In this document: positions 1 through 8,513 of the stretch, piece by piece | Layout: each line of letters begins with the position of its first letter | Position numbering within the stretch: position 1 is the stretch's first letter | Assembly (NCBI GenBank): GCA_017441945.1 | Contig: JAFSBG010000080.1 | Location: forward strand, 1 to 64,000 | DNA from: Clostridia bacterium | Lineage (GTDB): Bacteria; Bacillota; Clostridia; Oscillospirales; Butyricicoccaceae | DNA: 64,000 bases | Direction: 5' to 3' | The notes under the pieces: model-generated | Databases searched by the model: none | Told to the model about the DNA's origin: nothing | The model's input: the letters and a program-made list of their open reading frames with translations, nothing else | Made by a program: the position numbers and the translations under genes

Positions 1-752
1 ACATAGGCTATGTCGATTTTTATGCTGTCTCCTGTGTAGCCACCGAGAGTTTTGTCCTCAAGCTTGCACACTTCGACAGGCACAGGCTTAACATCGAGCA
101 GGGATGCTTCCACATTTACAAGCACCTGCATAACTTCGGTCTTCTCCTCTGCCATCAGCTTTTCCCAGACAGGCTGAGCCAGTTTTATAAGCTGCTTTTC
201 CTGCTGTTTAACAAGATTTACAAAGGAATCTTCGTCATAGATGACAGCCTCTGCCGAGGGTCTGAGAGTCATCTGGTCGAGTCCATAAACCGCTATGCTC
301 ATAAACGATGGAATGATGAGCAGTATTGCAAGGATAAGGGCAGAAAGCCTTCTTCGCACCGTAAACGGCACACCGTCTTCCAGCTCTTCTGTGGTGAATG
401 AATCAAATTGATTTCTGAAAATAAAAATCAGCGCGATGTGAATGATGAGCCATATTGCAATGAGAATTATCGCCGTTACAAGATGAAACTGGGCGAAAAA
501 GATAAGGCAGGTAAGCTCTATCGGGATTATGCAGAATATCAGCTTCCAGAAAAACGGACCGAAGCTTCTTTCGATAAAGAGGATTATATTCCATATTACC
601 GTCGCCGCCATTATGGCTATCATAACGTATCCGTTGGGGATATAGAGATTTATCTGCTCGATATATACTGTCGGCTGAATGAAGAGCGCAAGCACCATCC
701 AGAATAACAGCGGCAGCATAAACATCGCGTGTTTTATGGCTTCTTTAAGCAT
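1..752 (-). CDS. Multi-pass membrane protein of unknown function (3' end outside window)
   Basis: A reading frame runs from an ATG at 752 with a GGGGG-type ribosome binding site at 759-764 to the window edge, giving 250 codons with no stop. The first 170 residues are strongly hydrophobic: a helix near residues 10-28, one near 38-58, a long stretch near 65-110 that could hold two helices, and one near 140-160. A more polar region with charged helices follows (KQQEKQLIKL, VWEKLMAEEK), probably outside the membrane. I recognise no family and see no catalytic motif in the visible part. It is separated from the next upstream gene by a terminator. Unknown function; coding status is fairly sure from the length, start site and codon use. 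Confidence 0.7.
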   Translation of the reverse strand, partial: MLKEAIKHAMFMLPLLFWMVLALFIQPTVYIEQINLYIPNGYVMIAIMAATVIWNIILFIERSFGPFFWKLIFCIIPIELTCLIFFAQFHLVTAIILIAIWLIIHIALIFIFRNQFDSFTTEELEDGVPFTVRRRLSALILAILLIIPSFMSIAVYGLDQMTLRPSAEAVIYDEDSFVNLVKQQEKQLIKLAQPVWEKLMAEEKTEVMQVLVNVEASLLDVKPVPVEVCKLEDKTLGGYTGDSIKIDIAY

Positions 753-811
753 TTTTATCCCCCTTTCGCGTAATACTATAATATTAACACGGAAAGCGAC
801 ATATTTCAAGG

Positions 812-846
812 CATAAAAAAGCTCCCTTTCGGGAGCAATTTTTTAT
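812..846 (-). terminator. Rho-independent terminator of the aldo/keto reductase gene
   Basis: GCTCCC-tttc-GGGAGC at 821-836, read on the minus strand, is followed by a run of six T. It lies directly after the stop codon at 843. Confidence 0.85.
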
Positions 847-1988
847 TTTCCGAAGATTTCTGCTGCTTTGACCATTCTGTCGGCGATTTTTACGCCGAAT
901 GGGCAGCGCGCTTCGCAGGCCTGGCATCCGATGCACTTGCTTGCTGTGTTTTCGAGAGCCTCATAGTGAGCCTTGACAGATGCAGGCATTTCAGGCTGCA
1001 TTGTAGCCAAATCATAGAGCTTATTGACCATTGCAATGTCGATGTCCATAGGACATGGCTTGCAATGACCGCAGTATGTGCACTGACCGCTGTAGGCGTG
1101 GCGAGGGGCCTTTGCAAGCACAGATGCATAGTCCTTTTCGGCTTCGCTTGCTGTTTCATAGCGGGCCACGTCATCTACCTGCTCAGGTGTATCAAAGCCT
1201 GCCATAACAGCAGTAACTGCAGGACGTGTAAGGCAATAGTGTACACACTGGATAGGTGTGAGAGCGACACCGAATGGCGAGCGCTTTTCATCGAAAAGTC
1301 TGCCACCGGCAAAGCCTTTCATAACTGTGATGCCCACATCATTCTGCTCGCAAAGCTTATAAAGCTCGGCTCTTTCAGGAGCGATACCGCCGAGAGAAGC
1401 ATCGTATTCATCGACGAAATATGCCTTGATATCTTCACTTGCAGGGAGAATATCGAAAGCAGGATTTATGCTGAAAAGAATCATCTCTACAATGCCGCTG
1501 AGGACAGCCTTCTTTGCAATTAACGGATTATGTGTACTCATGCCGATATGGCGGATGATGCCCTTGTTTTTAAGTTCTCTTACATATTCGATAAAAGGAC
1601 CGTTAATAATCTCATTCCAGTCGCTTTCCTGGTCGACGTAGTGAATCATACCGAGGTCGATGTAGTCGGTTTCAAGGCGTGTGAGCAGATCTTCAAAAGC
1701 TTCTTTAACCTTTTCCATCTGGCGTGTGCGCACATACTGGCCGTTCTGCCATGTGGAGCCGATGTGACCCTGAATGTACCACTTTTCGCGGCGCCCTCTC
1801 AGGGCAACGCCAAGATTTGTGCGTACATTCGGCTCACTCATCCAGCAATCGAGAATATTGATGCCGTTTCTTTCGCAGGCATCGATAACCTTGATACATT
1901 CCTCCTGAGTGTGGCGCTCCATCCACTCTGCGCCGAAGCCGATTTCGCTGACCATAAGACCTGTTTTTCCAAGACGTCTGTAATTCAT
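843..1988 (-). CDS. Aldo/keto reductase-fold protein with C-terminal 2x[4Fe-4S] ferredoxin domain
   Basis: 381 residues. An N-terminal aldo/keto reductase barrel (about 1-290) starts with the family signature RRLGKTGLMVSEIGFG and is followed by a ferredoxin-like tail with CxxCxxCxxCP (C302-C311) and CxxCxxCxxxCP (C351-C361). Such fusions are widespread in anaerobic Clostridia and are thought to pass electrons between iron-sulfur clusters and NAD(P)H or a substrate; none is assigned a substrate here. Of the usual Asp-Tyr-Lys-His tetrad, Asp47 and His116 are present, but Glu52 sits where Tyr is expected and no Lys is found near residues 73-78. It may therefore not be a classical reductase. The start has a GGAGGGG site at 1994-1999. 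A paralogue with a full tetrad lies at 13124-14056. Confidence 0.88.
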   Translation of the reverse strand: MNYRRLGKTGLMVSEIGFGAEWMERHTQEECIKVIDACERNGINILDCWMSEPNVRTNLGVALRGRREKWYIQGHIGSTWQNGQYVRTRQMEKVKEAFEDLLTRLETDYIDLGMIHYVDQESDWNEIINGPFIEYVRELKNKGIIRHIGMSTHNPLIAKKAVLSGIVEMILFSINPAFDILPASEDIKAYFVDEYDASLGGIAPERAELYKLCEQNDVGITVMKGFAGGRLFDEKRSPFGVALTPIQCVHYCLTRPAVTAVMAGFDTPEQVDDVARYETASEAEKDYASVLAKAPRHAYSGQCTYCGHCKPCPMDIDIAMVNKLYDLATMQPEMPASVKAHYEALENTASKCIGCQACEARCPFGVKIADRMVKAAEIFGK

Positions 1989-2016
1989 AATACCCCTCCA
2001 TACTCTTTTTCTTAAT

Positions 2017-2045
2017 TATATATCTTAAAGTCAGCTTTAAGTCAA
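2017..2045 (-). promoter_or_regulatory. Sigma-A-type promoter for the aldo/keto reductase gene
   Basis: Minus strand TTGACT (2040-2045), 17-bp spacer, TATATA (2017-2022), about 30 bp upstream of the start codon. Confidence 0.6.
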
Positions 2046-2157
2046 TACAAAAATGCTGATTTTAATAAATATTATTCTGTGAATTTGTTTACTATGCATA
2101 ATTTGTCACAAAATATTTAATTATTTGGTTTTATTTCATTTTTTGTTACCAAAACAC

Positions 2158-2186
2158 TTGATTTTCTGTGACATATACTATATAAT
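2158..2186 (+). promoter_or_regulatory. Sigma-A-type promoter for the EAL-domain gene
   Basis: TTGATT at 2158-2163, 17-bp spacer, perfect TATAAT at 2181-2186, ending 34 bp before the ATG. The intergenic region is very AT-rich. Confidence 0.75.
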
Positions 2187-2220
2187 ATATGGGTATAAAA
2201 AGATATGAAAGGTTATATAT

Positions 2221-4131
2221 ATGCATTATAATATAAATTATGAGATCTGCGCGCTGGTGTTTCTTTTCATCGTGTGCATCGACTTTCTCGGCAAACGAAG
2301 ACTGCCGACACGAACGAATAAATTTTTCGAAGCATTTATAATCATAGGAATCATCGATATTTCTCTCGACCTTATCACGGCATACACAGTGGAGTTTCCT
2401 CAAAGTGTGCCTGTCTGTCTCAACTTCCTGCTGCTGACTGCATTCTATATGATGCAGATATGTCTCATCGCCATGCTGATGCTGTATACATTTGCTCTTG
2501 CAGGACAGTTTGTCATTGAAAACAAGAAAACGATCATTCTTCTCATGATTCCGGCTGCCATTTTCGCCCTTCTCAATTTTTTCAATATTTTCACAGGGCA
2601 CATCTTCACAATCACAGAAAATGAATTTGTCCACGGTCCGCTTTTTATCCTTCTCTATGTGACAACTCTGTTCTATCTTATCATGGTAATGATATACACT
2701 CACAGATTCAAGCATAATCTCCGCCCTGTTGAATTGAGAACAGTCTATGTATTCGTCATCTTTATTTTTCTCACTGTAGGCATTCAGTTCTTCTTCCCGA
2801 ATTATCTGCTGACAGGTGTGGGTATTTCCATCGCCATAACCATGATGTATCTCACCCTTCAGAATCCGGACGAACTTTTAGACCTTATGACAGGCTCATT
2901 CAACCGAAACAGCCTTGTTGTATCGCTTAAAGAGCATCTGCTCTACAACAATTCCTGCTCTGTAATCGTTGTTGCAATCGATGAAATGAAGAGCATAAAC
3001 AACATTCTCGGCGTTGATATGGGCGATGCTATTATCAAAAAAGTTTTCAAAATCATCTCCGAATCGGCAGAAAAAGAAATGGTTTTCAGAATGTCAGGTG
3101 ATAAATTTGCTATTCTGCCGTCTTCCAAAATAATCTGCCGCCGCATTGCAAAGGAAATCCGCGAATCGCTCTGCCATGAGCACATTGTAAATGGTGCTGA
3201 AGTCCGAATTTCTGCCTGCATCTGCTACGGCACAGTCTCCGATGTTCACGATTATGACTACATAATCAAGCTGCTCGAATACGCTATCCCTGTTGCAAAG
3301 CAGAGCGGCAAGGGCACTCTGCTTGAAATCGACGATATGATGCTCAAGCGCTATCACCGCGAGCTCGACATCCAGAAGGCTCTCCACGAAGCTATCGACA
3401 ACGAATATCTCGATGTTTATCTCCAGCCTATCTATTCCGCAAAAGAAGGCAAGTTCACTCAGGCTGAAGCTCTCGTCCGCTTCCCTCATCCTAAAATGGG
3501 CATGATTTACCCTAACGAATTTATTCCTTACGCTGAAAAGAGCGGTCTTATCATCAAGGTCGGTGAACAGGTTTTAACCAAGGTCTGCCGCCTTATCAAG
3601 GAATATGATATTATAAACACAACCGATATCGAGCATATCGAGATAAATCTTTCGGCTATCGAAGCCCTACAGCACAGTTTCCCGGGCAAGGTAAAAAAGA
3701 TTCTCGAAACCTACGACATCGATTCAAAGCAAATCATCTTTGAAATGACCGAAACAGCGGCTTCCAACGCAAATAACATCGTTGCAGACTCGCTCCGCAC
3801 TCTGTGTGAACATGGCGTTTGCTTTGCGCTCGACGATTACGGCACAGGCTATGCCAATATCGACACTGTTATCCGTCTGCCGTTCTCCATTATCAAGCTG
3901 GACAAGAGCATGGTGCGCGCATACTTCCAGAATCCTAAAAATGCTCTCATCTTCCGCGATACTGTCAAAATGATGCACGACCTCGGTATCCAGACTCTCG
4001 CCGAAGGTGTTGAAACTAAGCAGCAGCTCGACGAAATGCTCCGTCTTGGCGTCGATTATATCCAGGGTTATTACTTTGCACGCCCTATGCCAATAGAAGA
4101 TCTGCTTAAATTTATCAATAATCCTGCTTAA
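2221..4131 (+). CDS. Membrane-bound c-di-GMP phosphodiesterase candidate (degenerate GGDEF + EAL)
   Basis: 636 residues in three parts: about seven hydrophobic segments in residues 1-212, a GGDEF-like domain (about 220-370) and an EAL domain (about 383-632). The GGDEF signature is SGDKF (292-296), so diguanylate cyclase activity is unlikely and the domain may be a GTP-binding or regulatory relic. The EAL domain keeps the residues expected for metal-dependent cleavage of c-di-GMP: EALVRF (416-421), Asn476 in EINLS, Glu508 and Glu511 in FEMTET, the Asp pair 538-539 in DDYGTGY, Lys559, and EGVET (595-599). The family role is to lower c-di-GMP at the membrane; the signal sensed is unknown. It is monocistronic, with its own promoter and an AAAGG site at 2208-2212. 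Confidence 0.9.
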   Translation: MHYNINYEICALVFLFIVCIDFLGKRRLPTRTNKFFEAFIIIGIIDISLDLITAYTVEFPQSVPVCLNFLLLTAFYMMQICLIAMLMLYTFALAGQFVIENKKTIILLMIPAAIFALLNFFNIFTGHIFTITENEFVHGPLFILLYVTTLFYLIMVMIYTHRFKHNLRPVELRTVYVFVIFIFLTVGIQFFFPNYLLTGVGISIAITMMYLTLQNPDELLDLMTGSFNRNSLVVSLKEHLLYNNSCSVIVVAIDEMKSINNILGVDMGDAIIKKVFKIISESAEKEMVFRMSGDKFAILPSSKIICRRIAKEIRESLCHEHIVNGAEVRISACICYGTVSDVHDYDYIIKLLEYAIPVAKQSGKGTLLEIDDMMLKRYHRELDIQKALHEAIDNEYLDVYLQPIYSAKEGKFTQAEALVRFPHPKMGMIYPNEFIPYAEKSGLIIKVGEQVLTKVCRLIKEYDIINTTDIEHIEINLSAIEALQHSFPGKVKKILETYDIDSKQIIFEMTETAASNANNIVADSLRTLCEHGVCFALDDYGTGYANIDTVIRLPFSIIKLDKSMVRAYFQNPKNALIFRDTVKMMHDLGIQTLAEGVETKQQLDEMLRLGVDYIQGYYFARPMPIEDLLKFINNPA

Positions 4132-4136
4132 AACTA

Positions 4137-4165
4137 TTGATTTTTAATGAGATTTGTGGTATAAA
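4137..4165 (+). promoter_or_regulatory. Sigma-A-type promoter for the pheST leader
   Basis: TTGATT (4137-4142), 17-bp spacer, TATAAA (4160-4165). Transcription would start near 4172, giving a leader of about 480 nt before pheS, roughly 200 nt longer than the T-box alone needs. Confidence 0.65.
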
Positions 4166-4171
4166 TATTTT

Positions 4172-4382
4172 TAGATGGTCTTTTGACCATGAGTATCTAT
4201 ATTATAAGTAACCACTGAATAAATCAGAGAATGTTCAGCGGTGAGATATTTTTTCATCAGGCTGACTAAAAGCCGCAGGCAAGGCTTTGTGCCTTAACGA
4301 GGATTTTTGGGCAGAAATGATGGAAAAAGAGCCACCGATGAGCGTGCTATTGATTTAAGAAGGGGTTACAAACTAAAAGGCG
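4172..4382 (+). ncRNA. Structured RNA segment of unknown class upstream of the T-box
   Basis: This stretch has no reading frame but can fold. ATGGTC-tttt-GACCAT lies at 4174-4189. ACCaCTGAA (4211-4219) can pair with TTCAGcGGT (4234-4242). A 10-bp helix TTTTTTCATC (4249-4258) with GATGGAAAAA (4319-4328) would enclose a GGC/GCC hairpin near 4260-4273 and AAGGC-tttgt-GCCTT (4281-4295). It does not match a riboswitch consensus I know. It could be an independent small RNA, a 5' domain of the pheST leader, or chance pairing. Confidence 0.4.
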
Positions 4383-4619
4383 TTGAAAAAGAGAGTAGCA
4401 TAAAAGGCGTGAAGCAGAGAGGGATTGAATGGTGTGATTTTCCCCATGGCCGCTATGTGAAGTTCACTTTGGAGCCCTGTTTTTGAAGTAACAGTAGAGA
4501 ACAGCGTATCCCCTGCGTTAAAGGGTCTGAGTGTCCTGTATTTTTACAGGAAACCAGGGTGGTACCACGGAAACTATGTTTTTTTCGCCCCTGTCTTATG
4601 ACAGGGGCTTATTTTTTAT
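4383..4619 (+). promoter_or_regulatory. T-box riboswitch, tRNA-Phe responsive, controlling pheST
   Basis: Stem I begins at the conserved GAGAGTAGCA (4391-4400) and closes after the specifier region, where TTC at 4463-4465 (a Phe codon) sits in the usual context before ACTTTGGAGC. The hallmark T-box sequence AGGGTGGTACCACGG is at 4556-4570. The competing terminator is the 11-bp hairpin 4587-4608 followed by a T-rich tract. Known mechanism: uncharged tRNA-Phe pairs with the specifier and the T-box, stabilises the antiterminator and turns on the operon. The specifier agrees with the genes downstream. Confidence 0.95.
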
Positions 4620-4652
4620 AAATAATTTATCTAAGTCATAAAGGAGAAACCA

Positions 4653-5672
4653 ATGAAAGAACAACTTACAAGTATCTTGGAAAAGACACTTAATGACATC
4701 AAAGCTGCCGAAAGCTTTGAAGCTCTTGATTCTATCAGAGTAAATGTTCTCGGCAAGAAGGGTGAGCTGACAGCTATCCTCAAGCAGATGGGCAAGCTTG
4801 ACCCTGAAATGCGCCCTGTTATCGGCGCTCTCGCTAACGAAGTACGCCAGACTCTCGAAACAGCTCTTGAAGAAGCAAAGGCTGTTATGACAGAAAAGGC
4901 TACAACAGCTAAGCTTGTACGCGAAGCTATCGACGTAACAATGCCTGGCACAGCTCCTGTTATCGGCAAGAAGCACCCAACATCCATCGTTCTCGATGAA
5001 ATCTGCGATATTTTCACAGGTATCGGCTTTACAATCGCTGACGGTCCTGAAGTTGAGCTCGACTACTACAACTTCGAAGCTCTCAACATTCCAAAGGGCC
5101 ACCCTGCAAGAGATGAACAGGATACATTCTATATTTCCGACAATATTGTTCTCAGAACTCAGACATCCCCAATGCAGATCAGAACAATGGAAAACAAGAA
5201 GCCTCCTATCCGCATTCTCGCTCCTGGCCGTGTTTTCCGTTCCGACGCTCTCGACGCAACACACTCCCCTGTTTTCCACCAGATCGAAGGTCTTGTAGTT
5301 GCAAAGGGCATCACAATGGGCGACCTTAAGGGCACACTTGAGCTTTTTGCAAAGCGTCTTTACGACGAAGACACAAAGGTTCGTTTCCGTCCTCACCACT
5401 TCCCATTCACAGAGCCATCTGCTGAAATGGACGTACAGTGCTTCAAGTGCGGCGGCAAGGGCTGTTCCTTGTGTAAGGGCGAAGGCTATATCGAAATCCT
5501 CGGCTGCGGCATGGTTCATCCAAAGGTTCTCGAAGTCTGCGGCATCGATCCTGATGAATACACAGGCTTTGCTTTCGGTATGGGTCTTGAACGTCTTGTT
5601 ATGAGAAAGTATAAGATCGACGATATCCGTCTCCTTTCTGAAAACGACGTAAGATTCTTGAACCAGTTCTAA
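4653..5672 (+). CDS. pheS: Phenylalanyl-tRNA synthetase alpha subunit
   Basis: 339 residues, the usual bacterial length. The catalytic subunit of the (alpha-beta)2 enzyme that attaches Phe to tRNA-Phe in the cytoplasm. The N-terminal 85 residues look like the tRNA-binding coiled coil. The class II core follows, with the family stretch [16 protein letters not shown], motif 2 ([18 protein letters not shown]) and motif 3 ([10 protein letters not shown]). The start has AAGGAG at 4641-4646. It lies directly after the T-box and 33 bp before pheT, forming one operon. Confidence 0.98.
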   Translation: MKEQLTSILEKTLNDIKAAESFEALDSIRVNVLGKKGELTAILKQMGKLDPEMRPVIGALANEVRQTLETALEEAKAVMTEKATTAKLVREAIDVTMPGTAPVIGKKHPTSIVLDEICDIFTGIGFTIADGPEVELDYYNFEALNIPKGHPARDEQDTFYISDNIVLRTQTSPMQIRTMENKKPPIRILAPGRVFRSDALDATHSPVFHQIEGLVVAKGITMGDLKGTLELFAKRLYDEDTKVRFRPHHFPFTEPSAEMDVQCFKCGGKGCSLCKGEGYIEILGCGMVHPKVLEVCGIDPDEYTGFAFGMGLERLVMRKYKIDDIRLLSENDVRFLNQF

Positions 5673-5705
5673 TCGCAGCGACTACTGAAACAGGAGGAAT
5701 AAATA

Positions 5706-8102
5706 ATGAAATTACCATATAAATGGATCAAAGAATATGTTGACGTAAATGTCGACCCTAAGACATACGCTCACAAGATGACTATGTCCGGTTCCAAGGT
5801 TGAAGGCTATGAATGCCTCGGCGACGTTTTCTCTAACGTTGTTATGGGCCGTGTTGAAGAAATCAAGCAGCATCCTGCCGCTGACAGACTTGTTGTATGC
5901 CAGGTTAACGTAGGCAAGGAAGAAAACATCCAGATTTGCACAGCAGCTACAAACCTCAAGACAGGCGACTACATCCCTGTTGCTATGCACGGCGCTAAGC
6001 TCCCAGGCGGCATCAGCATCAAGAAGACAAAGATGCGCGGCGAAGAATCCAACGGTATGTTCTGCTCCATCGCTGAACTCGGCGTTACACTCAACGACTT
6101 CCCTAACGCTATCGAAGACGGTATCCTCGTATTCGACGAACCAACAAACCTCGGCGAAGATGTAAAGCCTTACATGGGTCTTGATGAAATCATCTTCGAA
6201 TTTGAAATCACACCAAACCGTCCTGACTGTCTCTCCGCTATCGGCCTTGCAAAGGAAACAGCAGCTACATTCGGTCTCCCATTCAAGGGTCACGAACCGG
6301 AAATCAAGGAAACTGAAGGCGATATCAACGATTATATCTCCGTTAAGATTGAAAGCGACCTTTGCGCACGTTACACAGGTGCTCTCGTCAAGGATGTAAA
6401 GATTGAGCCATCTCCAATGTGGATGAGACAGCGTCTCCGTGACTGCGGCATCCGCCCAATCAACAACATCGTTGACATCACAAACTATGTAATGCTCGAA
6501 TACGGCCAGCCAATGCACGCATTTGACTATTCCTGCATCACAGATAAGGAAATCGTTGTTCGTACAGCAAAGCCAGGCGAACAGATCGAAACACTTGACG
6601 GCAATATGCGTGATCTTCCGGAAAACGCTCTCGTTATCGCTGACAAGGTACGCGCAATCGGCGTTGCAGGCGTAATGGGCGGTGCAAACTCTGAAATCAC
6701 AGAAAATACAAAGATGATCGCTTTCGAAGCTGGTAACTTCAACGGCGTTTCTGTAAGAAACACATCCCGCAAGCTCGGTATGCGTACAGAAGCTTCCGGC
6801 CGTTTCGAAAAGGGTCTCGATGCTGAAAAGACAATGCCAGCTATCAAGCGCGCTCTTGAGCTTGTTGAAATGCTCGGCGCAGGTAAGGTTGTAGGCGGTC
6901 TCACAGACGTATATCCAAATCCAAAGCAGCAGCGCGTTCTTCCTGTTGAATATGACAAGATCAACGCTCTCATCGGCATCGAACTTTCCAATGAAGAAAT
7001 CGACAAGTATCTTAACATGGTTGAATGCTTCGTTGAAAACGGTATGGCAAAGATTCCATTCTACCGTGACGATATCGAAAGAACAGCAGACCTTGCTGAA
7101 GAAGTTGCTCGTCTTTACGGCTACGATATGATTCCATCCACAATCAACGCAGGTGAAACAACACAGGGCGGCTACACAGATGCTCAGAAGTTTGAAAAGA
7201 ACATCAAGACTCTCTCCATGGGTCTCGGCTATTCCGAAATGATGACACTTTCCTTCATCGGTGAAAAGGTATTCGACAAGCTCCACCTTGCTGAAAACGA
7301 TGCAAAGCGTATCGCTACTGTTATCATGAACCCACTCGGCGAAGACCAGAAGCTTATGAGAACAACTTCTGTTCACTCTGCTCTTGAAATCGTTGCAAGA
7401 AACTACAACTTCAACGCACCTATGGTCAAGCTCTTTGAAATCGCAAAGACATATTCTCCAAAGCTTGACGAAAACGGCAAAGCTGATATGTCTGTTCTTC
7501 CTGATGAATACAAGATCCTCACAATGGCTAACTACGGCGCAGGCGACTTCTTTGCTATCAAGGGCGCTGTTGAAGCTCTCTTCAAGGCTCTTTCCATCAA
7601 GAACTTCACATTTGAACCATGCAAGGATAATGTGATGTATCATCCGGGCAGAACAGCTGTTATCATGACAGGTGACAAGGTATTCGGTACAATCGGCCAG
7701 ATTCACCCTGTTGTAGCTAAGGAATACGGCATCGACACAGAAGTTTACATGGCTGAAATCGATACAGCAGTTATGTTCCAGCTCCACGAAGGCGAAAAGG
7801 TTTACAAGGCACTTCCAAAGTTCCCTGCTGCAACTCGTGACCTTGCTCTTCTCGTTAACGAAGATGTTCCTGTAATCCACCTTGAAAACGCTATCCGTGA
7901 AGTTGGCGGCAAGATGCTTGAAGATGTAAAGCTCTTCGACGTATTCCGTCACGAAAAGCTTGGCGAAGGCAAGAAGAGCGTAGCATTCTCGCTCACACTC
8001 AGAAACTCCGACCACACAATCACAGACGAAGAAGTTGACAAGGTTATCAGAAAAGCACTTATCAACCTTGAAAAGAAGTGCGGCGCAGCTCTCAGAAGTT
8101 AA
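5706..8102 (+). CDS. pheT: Phenylalanyl-tRNA synthetase beta subunit
   Basis: 798 residues. Visible domains: an EMAP/OB-type tRNA-binding domain (about 40-150, starting near VVMGRVEEIKQHPAADRL), B3/B4 editing domain (about 210-390), B5 domain (about 400-470), a class II-like core without catalytic function, and a C-terminal FDX-ACB anticodon-binding domain beginning near KFPAATRDLALL. It pairs with PheS and provides tRNA binding and proofreading of Tyr-tRNA. AGGAGG lies at 5693-5698. The gene ends at a terminator, so pheST is a two-gene operon under T-box control. Confidence 0.98.
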   Translation: MKLPYKWIKEYVDVNVDPKTYAHKMTMSGSKVEGYECLGDVFSNVVMGRVEEIKQHPAADRLVVCQVNVGKEENIQICTAATNLKTGDYIPVAMHGAKLPGGISIKKTKMRGEESNGMFCSIAELGVTLNDFPNAIEDGILVFDEPTNLGEDVKPYMGLDEIIFEFEITPNRPDCLSAIGLAKETAATFGLPFKGHEPEIKETEGDINDYISVKIESDLCARYTGALVKDVKIEPSPMWMRQRLRDCGIRPINNIVDITNYVMLEYGQPMHAFDYSCITDKEIVVRTAKPGEQIETLDGNMRDLPENALVIADKVRAIGVAGVMGGANSEITENTKMIAFEAGNFNGVSVRNTSRKLGMRTEASGRFEKGLDAEKTMPAIKRALELVEMLGAGKVVGGLTDVYPNPKQQRVLPVEYDKINALIGIELSNEEIDKYLNMVECFVENGMAKIPFYRDDIERTADLAEEVARLYGYDMIPSTINAGETTQGGYTDAQKFEKNIKTLSMGLGYSEMMTLSFIGEKVFDKLHLAENDAKRIATVIMNPLGEDQKLMRTTSVHSALEIVARNYNFNAPMVKLFEIAKTYSPKLDENGKADMSVLPDEYKILTMANYGAGDFFAIKGAVEALFKALSIKNFTFEPCKDNVMYHPGRTAVIMTGDKVFGTIGQIHPVVAKEYGIDTEVYMAEIDTAVMFQLHEGEKVYKALPKFPAATRDLALLVNEDVPVIHLENAIREVGGKMLEDVKLFDVFRHEKLGEGKKSVAFSLTLRNSDHTITDEEVDKVIRKALINLEKKCGAALRS

Positions 8103-8120
8103 TTTTTGTAGAAATTGAAT

Positions 8121-8157
8121 AAAATGGGGGAGGTTAATTTCTCCCTCATTTTTTTAC
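8121..8157 (+). terminator. Terminator of pheST
   Basis: GGGAG (8128-8132) pairs with CTCCC (8141-8145), followed by a T-run at 8149-8155. Confidence 0.75.
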
Positions 8158-8166
8158 TCATTTTTC

Positions 8167-8195
8167 TTTACATTTTGGTCAAGTTAGGGTATAAT
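8167..8195 (+). promoter_or_regulatory. Sigma-A-type promoter for ireB
   Basis: TTTACA (8167-8172), 17-bp spacer, TATAAT (8190-8195), 33 bp before the ireB start. Confidence 0.8.
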
Positions 8196-8228
8196 AGTTA
8201 TATTGATTTATTCCACGGAGGTAATATT

Positions 8229-8474
8229 ATGTTCGAAGGAACAAGAAAGTTTTCTGTTGTAGATGAAGATAGTCTGGAAATGAAAAAGGTCCTGACTACT
8301 GTTTATGACGCCTTGCGTGAAAAAGGTTATAATCCTATAAATCAGATCGTCGGTTATATCCTGTCCGAAGACCCTACTTATATCACAAACCATATGGGCG
8401 CAAGAAGTCTTATCTGCAAGCTCGACAGAGATGAACTCCTTCAGGAGCTTGTAAGAAAGTATCTCGCAGACTAA
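8229..8474 (+). CDS. ireB: IreB family regulatory phosphoprotein (UPF0297)
   Basis: 81 residues from the ATG at 8229, chosen because GGAGG at 8217-8221 precedes it; an in-frame upstream start at 8115 would read through a terminator and a promoter. The family signature is clear: [19 protein letters not shown] and the [18 protein letters not shown] tail. In Enterococcus, IreB is a target of the Ser/Thr kinase IreK and a negative regulator of cephalosporin resistance; in other Firmicutes its role is less defined. It is often next to ruvX and mutS2-type genes, but here it stands alone between a promoter and a terminator. Confidence 0.93.
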   Translation: MFEGTRKFSVVDEDSLEMKKVLTTVYDALREKGYNPINQIVGYILSEDPTYITNHMGARSLICKLDRDELLQELVRKYLAD

Positions 8475-8484
8475 CTAAATCCCC

Positions 8485-8513
8485 AAGCCACTCGTCATGA
8501 GTGGCTTTTTTGT
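8485..8513 (+). terminator. Terminator of ireB
   Basis: AGCCACTC (8486-8493) pairs with GAGTGGCT (8499-8506), followed by TTTTTT. Confidence 0.92.

Noticed and set aside
4174-4189. ATGGTC-tttt-GACCAT as terminator of the EAL gene
   Set aside because: No T-run follows and it lies after the -10 of the pheST promoter, so it more likely begins the pheST leader.
5712-8015. 767-codon open frame on the minus strand
   Set aside because: Antisense shadow of pheT caused by codon bias.
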